Positions 58,143 to 64,000 of a DNA stretch of 64,000 nucleotides are shown here, in pieces (within the stretch, counting starts at the first letter, position 1; every line of letters starts with the position of its first letter). A program made the translations under genes and the position numbers. The notes under the pieces were generated by a model, which saw only the letters and a program-made list of their open reading frames with translations, ran no database searches and was not told the origin of the DNA. Where the stretch lies: assembly GCA_022494885.1 (NCBI GenBank), contig JAGVSM010000203.1, positions 124,001 to 188,000 of the forward strand. Reading direction: 5' to 3'. Origin of the DNA: Micrasema longulum. Its lineage: Eukaryota; Arthropoda; Insecta; Trichoptera; Brachycentridae.

Positions 58143-61100
58143 ATGGCCGATCCAACTATACAAACCTTTTGCTGCCACCATTCTCGTAATGGTTCAGATA
58201 TGGCCGTAATGGTTATGGACGAATTCAACACCGACTCCTACAATACTTTATGTCTTTGCTCTTCTATAGTTGGTGTCCTGGGAGCTCTCTATCAGGTAAC
58301 ATAAGAGATCTGGAGGGACATAGATTTCCCTTCTTAAACTAACACTGTTGTATTGGGAAAGTATAAAAATATATAAGTCCTGACCGTGTATTCATGTTTG
58401 ATTGATCACAATATAATTAAACTGCAGTGAGGGATACAAAGAAAGCATTTTCAAGTTTTATTTTATTTCGCAGTTGATTTTCAAAAAAGATTAATATTTT
58501 AGCAAAATTTTAGCACATTTGATGTTTGGATTTGCATCTGTCTGCCTCTGAGGTACAGAAATAATCAAAGCTTTCTTAGAAAACAAAGCATCGGGTACCT
58601 GTCAAATCATCAACATTTTTAATTTATCAAGTACAACTCTTGTGCCAAAATAAAAATGTAATTATGTATAAACAAATTTAATTATATGACAGGTTCATCA
58701 TTTTACCCAATTGGTTTTGTAGACCAATTGATGGTTTCGTCACTCTTGCGACTTCATCAGATTGGTATGATTTTCAACAAATAAAAAAATTATAGACTAA
58801 TATTGATAGATCAGGTGAATGGTGTATATCAAATCGATTATATCTGAATGTTAAAAAATGTTGTCACATGTCTTTCAATCGCATACGCTGTCCAATAGTA
58901 TCTACCTATTATATAAATAATACTGCTATAACACAATCGATCAATAATCTTGGCGTCATATTTGATAGAAAACTTTCTTTTTTCTCACAGCACTGTGAAA
59001 TGATTTCAAAGAAAGTAATCGAAATTCTTGGATTTGTCATTAGAAATCCGAAACATTTTAACAGTATTAATGAAATTAAATTATTGTACTGCTCACTGGT
59101 GAGGTCTCTTAGAATATACATCTCACATCTGGTCACCTATTTACAATAATAATTATAAGATAACTTAGATAGAGTCCAGAGAAAGTTCCTACGATATGTA
59201 AACTATAAGATGGGTCTACCCCTTTCTGAGATATCGTATGATTTGTTTTTAGAAAAATTGCATATATCCTTGCCTTCAAATAGACGCATAGTAGCTGGTG
59301 TTGTCACACTACATAATATTGAAAATAATATTAGAGATTGTCCATGCTTGGTAAATAAAATAAACTTTAGGATTCCATTTAAGACCACCAGCCTTAGATG
59401 TACTTTCCACACAAAATCATTTCAAACAAATTATGCTCAGTTCTCTCCGTTAGTGCGATAACATCTAAATACCAATAAATTTAGCGATATTTTTGATATA
59501 TTTTATACTTCGCCCGCTTTAATTAAATAAAAAATTATGTCAAGTACAATATAATAAGTAAGTAAAAAAACAATGTTTAAATTAGTCACTCTTTTGCTAC
59601 TCAATTATTATATTGATGAAATAACCTTTCTATATTTGTATACATATTTAAATATGTGCGTGCATTTTTTATTTCTTTATTTTCGGTTTTATTCTTTTAT
59701 ATATTAAATTACACTTTGTAAAAAGTAAATTGCGTACTTTTAAATAACTTCTATTGTATTTTTTTAAACATGTTTTTATTACTTTATTTTTGAAACCTTT
59801 GTATAGCTGCTACCTATTATTGTTCATAAACTTTATTATGTATTATATAAGCAAATTGATATTATATATTACGCCTATGGGCGTTTAATGTATAAAAAAA
59901 AAAGAAATATAATATGTACAACTAACATGCAACATTTTTTAAAGTTTGAAAACAATAAAAAAATATTCCTCATCAGAAGACGCTGACTCCAATGTATTTT
60001 TAGAATTCGACTATTCACATTTAAAATCATGACATTTTCCGCTAACGACTTGAATGTACATATTTTGTTAAAAGCATTCTTTGATAGGTTTCTGTTAAAA
60101 AAAGGGGATAAATTGAACCCATGAATGCAAACCATGCGTGCTGTGTTTGCCCTTGGGCGATTAACTTAATTATTGAATTAAAAAATATGTAATAGGGTAT
60201 TTTCACATGTCGGGAATAAAGTTAATATGTATTCAAAACAAGTTTTCATTTATAATTTTTGGGTTTAAAATGAGCACATACAAAACAGCCCGCAGTTAGC
60301 ATCACGTCATTTTGACATCACGACCGTCGACCACGCTTCTAACATTGTGTACAAGTTTGGCACCAAAACGTCACACGTGCCGTATGTCCCACGGGTCGTG
60401 CAACATCTCACTTTCGGGCGCTTATGCATATTTTAAACCTTTGTAGAAAATTTATCCGACGTCGCATGAACAAAATATTAATATAGCTACCGTTGTAATT
60501 GTTTGCTTATTAAAAATAAATTTAATTAAAAAATGTGAAAAGACCTTATTATATGTCCCAACGGTGTTATAACAGCTTTATGTGTACATTGGATTTTTAA
60601 TGTCCTATTGTCCACCTGAATGTGTGACAGTGGATTTAATTATGTTATGTCCTATTTTATATTACTGGTAACATAATGTTATATCTAATTAATGCAATTT
60701 AGAAAATTTGGAAAACTTGTAAATTTGAATATTTATTGTGAGATTTGATAATCAAGACTTAAGTGGAAACGGATGTGACTTTTCTTCTTTACCTATGTAG
60801 AAATTTGTGTTATTCTCGGCCATCTTTGTTTTAGTTGTTTCTTATCTTTCTAACACAGATTCTTCCCAGACAAGAACTAACACGAAATCCAAGTACTCGA
60901 GGAAGACAAATCATTATATGGTTAGCTGTTGCCGATCTTTTGGCATCGCTGGGTAATGTTATTATTATTATAATTATGGTTAACTTATATACCGCCATTT
61001 TCGTAATATAATGCCTCAAGAGCACCTTACAAAGTGATTTTATAAATTAGTAAATTTAATTTAAATTTTTTATTAACATATTACAACAGAGATGAAGAAC

Positions 61101-62226
61101 ATTTAAGAGAAGGTAATATAGAAGTCTAGGCATCTACAGGGCTTATGACCTGTCAATGGCTGGTTTAAGTGGCCACTTTACACACTGTGTAACATTCACC
61201 ATTCTGCCTATATTTGAACATCTATATTCCTTCAATCCTTTCATCTGTTGATGTTTGTGAAACTTGTGTGTTAAACTTGTATGTTAAACTTTTTAAATTT
61301 GTAATTTAAGTAAAATAATTTACTTTGTTATCACAAGCTACGGATTTATTAAAATAATTTAGAGAACAAGTGGCCTGCGAACGCAAATGCGCCTTCACCG
61401 AATTTAGTGCGCTGTTTGTATAGAGGTATAATAACTTTTTATCTCGCCGTAAATGTAGCTGATCTAAGCATAAGATGTTTGTCAGCTAGTTGATCTGGAA
61501 TGCATAGTTCTCTTAGATATTCCAATGTTGAATGTTAAAAAATAAAACGAGTAATACAACATCAATAATGCCAACATATCGCTAGCCCAAAGCAACATTG
61601 AGATAAACCCGAAATTTCCGATTTTGAGATACACATGCAGATATGTCAATATGTTAAATAAATGATTGATTTTAAATAATAATATTTAGTTTATTCAGAC
61701 CCTTTGCACATCTCAGAGTCCGATTATCTGAGAATAGGTTCTTCAGAGATATCTTACTGTTGCTTTGGGCTAGCGATATTTAGATTTGCATTCTACCGTC
61801 ATCTGTTTAATACTTTTTATTTTATATATAAATGAACAATATTTTGAGTATTTCCAAATTTTCATAGATAAGTCTGGATTTTATCACATCAATCCCCCAA
61901 TGGAAAAAATCATAGGCTATCATATTTTGAATGAAAAAGTAAAATTTTAATTAAAGAAACCAAAACTCTTAATTAAAGTTTAAACATAAGCAGAATGGTG
62001 AATTTTACAAAATGTATAAAGTAATTAATGAAAAGTAATATGCTCTGTTAACTCTTCAAGCATGAGCGTGACCACTGTCCCCAAACACTATCCTCATTGG
62101 CAATGGCATAATTTGAACCATACCATTTCAGGTGTAATGGTACGCTCTGCGTTATGGATGAATTTCAAAACCATGATACCAAGGGAGGATGACTCATCTA
62201 ATGTACTCTTCTGTGCTATAACTTCT
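58143..62226 (+). CDS. GPR143: GPR143 (ocular albinism type 1) receptor homologue, first three coding exons, partial
   Basis: A seven-transmembrane receptor; in vertebrates GPR143 lies in melanosome/lysosome membranes and governs pigment-organelle size. Coding exons: 58143-58295 (51 codons, donor CAG/GTAACA), 60859-60952 (acceptor TAACACAG, donor G/GTAATG) and 62132-62226 (acceptor ATTTCAG, donor TCT/GTAAGT). Phases join without a break to 114 aa. Seen: N-terminal TFCC motif and ALCLxS-like TLCLCSS in TM1, TM2 with RQIIIWLAVADLLASLG continuing into VMVRSALWMNF, and the FCAITS cysteine region before TM3 (human AAFCVGS). The remaining TM3-TM7 exons are not in the window. An acceptor at 58125 implies a 5' UTR intron. 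Introns of 2563 and 1179 bp are filled with a LINE, family A and a MITE. Assignment rests on motif order along three exons and is strong; the role in insects is inferred from the family. Confidence 0.85.
58790..59895 (+). mobile_element. LINE 3' half in GPR143 intron 1
   Basis: Frames 58868-59149 (NNLGVIFDRKLSFFSQHCEM, VIEILGFVIRNPKHFNSINE, LLYCSLVRSLRIYISHLVTY) and 59210-59458 (RRIVAGVVTLHNIENN and following) are the post-palm and C-terminal parts of a CR1/Jockey-like polymerase. The tail ends with TATAGCTGCTACCTATT and GGGCGTTTAATGTATAAAAA. It has a diverged partner at 43690-44840. It lies in the sense direction of the host gene. Confidence 0.8.
61074..61262 (+). repeat. Repeat family A in GPR143 intron 2, clean copy
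   Basis: Begins AACATATTACAACAGAGATG, then GAAGTCTAGGCATCTACAGG and the full core TTTAAGTGGCCACTTTACAC, ending near CATCTGTTGATG. It is the linear counterpart of the foldback at 32315-32489. Confidence 0.8.
61576..61779. mobile_element. MITE with perfect 21-bp inverted ends (family M2)
   Basis: The left end 61576-61596 starts ATATCGCTAGCCCAAAGCAA and the right end 61759-61779 is its exact reverse complement. The 204-bp element is non-coding and lies in GPR143 intron 2. Confidence 0.8.
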
Positions 62227-62269
62227 GTAAGTTTTTAAACATAATTTTTTCACGAAACTTTACTTGTAA

Positions 62270-63540
62270 TGTGCCTAAGTATATGGTCCATAATTTTACT
62301 CCACAGAATATGTTAATGATTGAGGATAGGGCTGATATATTTTGTTCTAGTATTGCCAGTTGCAAATCAAGTTTGTTTACATTTTTTGTTTACAAAATTA
62401 GTCATCTCGGCGGATGGTGTTTACTTTCTTGGTCTATCCTTACCAAACCAGATGCCAAGAATGCAGACGCTCTCATTTGTAATATGAAATTGATCTTGAA
62501 TTTAGTAATACCAGTTATGAGTTTCATTTACCAGATAACTATGAACGATTTTGTCTAATTTCCAAAACTAATGTTTTTCATCACACCATCAAGATTTCGA
62601 GCGGCTTAAGAATAAGGATATTTGATTTCTACTATGCTATTAGCATATTTTCAAATGTTTCATATGAAATATGAATGTTCTTTATAATATCAACATTTAA
62701 TCAACAAAATAGACAAATTAACGTAGGTGTTCGTTGACAATTTCTGTGACTCTAACGTTATTTTTAATATCAGTTTACACTGCTAAAAATAAGAAACACA
62801 ATTACTAACAATATCTTAAATTACCCATAGTTTGCCTAAGGAAAAGTCTGTAGGCTTATATATGGATATCTTATTTTTTGTTGGTGGAAATATGATAGTT
62901 CGTAAAATTTTATTAATTTGTCTTTATTATTTACGAATAGGAGAAGTAGGACAATATTTTTTTTTGTAATATTTATATTGTTTTAGACAAATACCCTATC
63001 TAAAGCCTTTTATAGAAGTGGAAAAAGCTTAAGGTAGATCAGTACCTCAATCAATTCCTGATTTAAATTTTGAATGAAATTGGCAAGAATTCCACCGAAC
63101 TGTATTATTCTGACTAAATTTGTATTCAGTAAGCCCCCCGATTTCTATTTTCAAAGAAATTGGAGAAGGGCTTTAGAAATTAAATATGGCTGCTGAACTG
63201 ACAAATTCTGACTCTAAATAGGTATTCAGCACCCCAATACGCTCCGTGCTTTCAATTTTAATAATCCTAGAAATTCAAGATGGCTGCAAATCGTAACAAA
63301 AACGAAAGTCATTTTGTACAGAATTCAGTAGGTATATACGAGTACAATACCTTGTTTGTTTTTTTTTTTTTAATGTGTGGCTTTTTTTGATAAAATTTCC
63401 TTTTTCCCATTTCGAAAACCAGAATCATGTTTTATAACAATTTTTGTATTTAGTTGAATAGGTAAAAAATAAATAAATCGAAAATAATATTATATATTAT
63501 GTAAATAGTGTATATTTTTCACTTTTGTGTTTTTTATTAA
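62270..63540 (+). other. GPR143 intron 3 (5' part), no further exon recognised
   Basis: I looked for the expected TM3 exon (the human W-IQLLYSACFWW region) and did not find it before the window end. A 95-codon ORF at 62271-62558 has no GPR143 similarity. Confidence 0.4.
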
Positions 63541-63544
63541 AAAA

Positions 63545-63905
63545 ATTATCATCACCAACACTTGATGAAGCATAGGACACTGCATTAGTACATCAAATGT
63601 AGCATATCACAATCACATTTTCATGAAAGTAGAGTGATCAATTATACACTTCAGATGCTAGTCTGGGAACAGTGAAATATTGAAATGTAAAATCACCTTT
63701 TAAACAAATATTTCATTTTGACCTTGCCAGGAATCAAACCTGGTTTCTCGAGCGTCACGGGTGAATGCACTTATACATTTGATTTTCTTTATCAGAAGTT
63801 TTTTCTGCGAGTTGCCATTGAGTCGAAAACACTCATCTTGGATTTTGGTTCTACCTCACACCCAAAACTCTATTCTTTATCTGCTCAGACTCGGACACAA
63901 TTTCT
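63545..63905 (-). mobile_element. SINE family S2, fullest copy (minus orientation)
   Basis: In plus-strand order: GGACACTGCATTAGTACATC, ACACTTCAGATGCTAGTCTG, GGAACAGTGAAATATTG, reverse B box CAGGAATCAAACCTGG (about 63727-63742), GCCATTGAGTCGAAAACACT and CAGACTCGGACACAA. The block order defines the family. Confidence 0.65.
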
Positions 63906-64000
63906 CATCATTTTATCAATAGTATATTAAAAAAATATTGGTATTACTAAGAATATTTGAGCTCTTTAAGCATAAACTGGGTTGAGCCGAAATTTTCAAA

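Noticed and set aside
1..64000. CRISPR array, operon or prokaryotic system
   Set aside because: Spliced genes, SINEs, LINEs and AT-rich introns show this is a eukaryotic chromosome; no regularly spaced identical repeats of CRISPR type were seen.

Overview
The window is eukaryotic and almost certainly from an insect. The strongest evidence is an Orai gene with the insect-type N-terminus. The very AT-rich intergenic DNA, frequent GTAGGTACCTA-like strings and abundant SINE/LINE/MITE debris suggest a moth or butterfly (Lepidoptera), but that is an inference. Five protein-coding loci can be supported; most of the rest is decayed transposable elements.

Layout. (1) 0.9-2.5 kb, minus strand: the last two coding exons of Orai, the store-operated calcium channel. 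(2) 2.5-16 kb: repeats, including a long palindrome at 3.5 kb, several MITEs, a tRNA-derived SINE, a LINE fragment with RNase H-like sequence, a LINE reverse transcriptase split by a nested insertion, and an isolated TATA/Inr/CCAAT core promoter at 8.65-8.78 kb with no recognisable gene. (3) 16.2-16.5 kb, plus strand: a small secreted cysteine peptide made of two tandem modules. (4) 17-28 kb: retrotransposon and Tc1 remnants and copies of an unnamed repeat (family A). (5) 28.2-29.8 kb, plus strand: a 539-aa secreted protein of prion-like layout. (6) 31-47 kb: LINE 3' ends, foldbacks, a pogo-like element and SINEs. (7) 48.4-50.1 kb, plus strand: a 581-aa paralogue of the 28-kb gene with an Inr/DPE promoter match. 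(8) 51-58 kb: more repeats and a CATA microsatellite. (9) 58.1 kb to beyond the window end, plus strand: the first three coding exons of a GPR143 (ocular albinism type 1) receptor homologue.

The two prion-layout paralogues are the most interesting genes. Each has a signal peptide, a basic Arg/Gly/Ser N-terminus, a QPIGWN motif, tandem YPxSxGLSG repeats, a Pro/Tyr/Gly region, a short hydrophobic stretch ending WNLARS, a His-rich patch, and an N-glycosylatable C-terminal region with four conserved cysteines. Both appear to lack coding introns, lie on the same strand about 18.6 kb apart and look like an old tandem duplication. The named loci show no operon-like relation. Orai and GPR143 are unrelated neighbours in function, and much of the spacing between genes is transposon-derived.

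All calls come from reading the sequence and from remembered family features. No database search was run.
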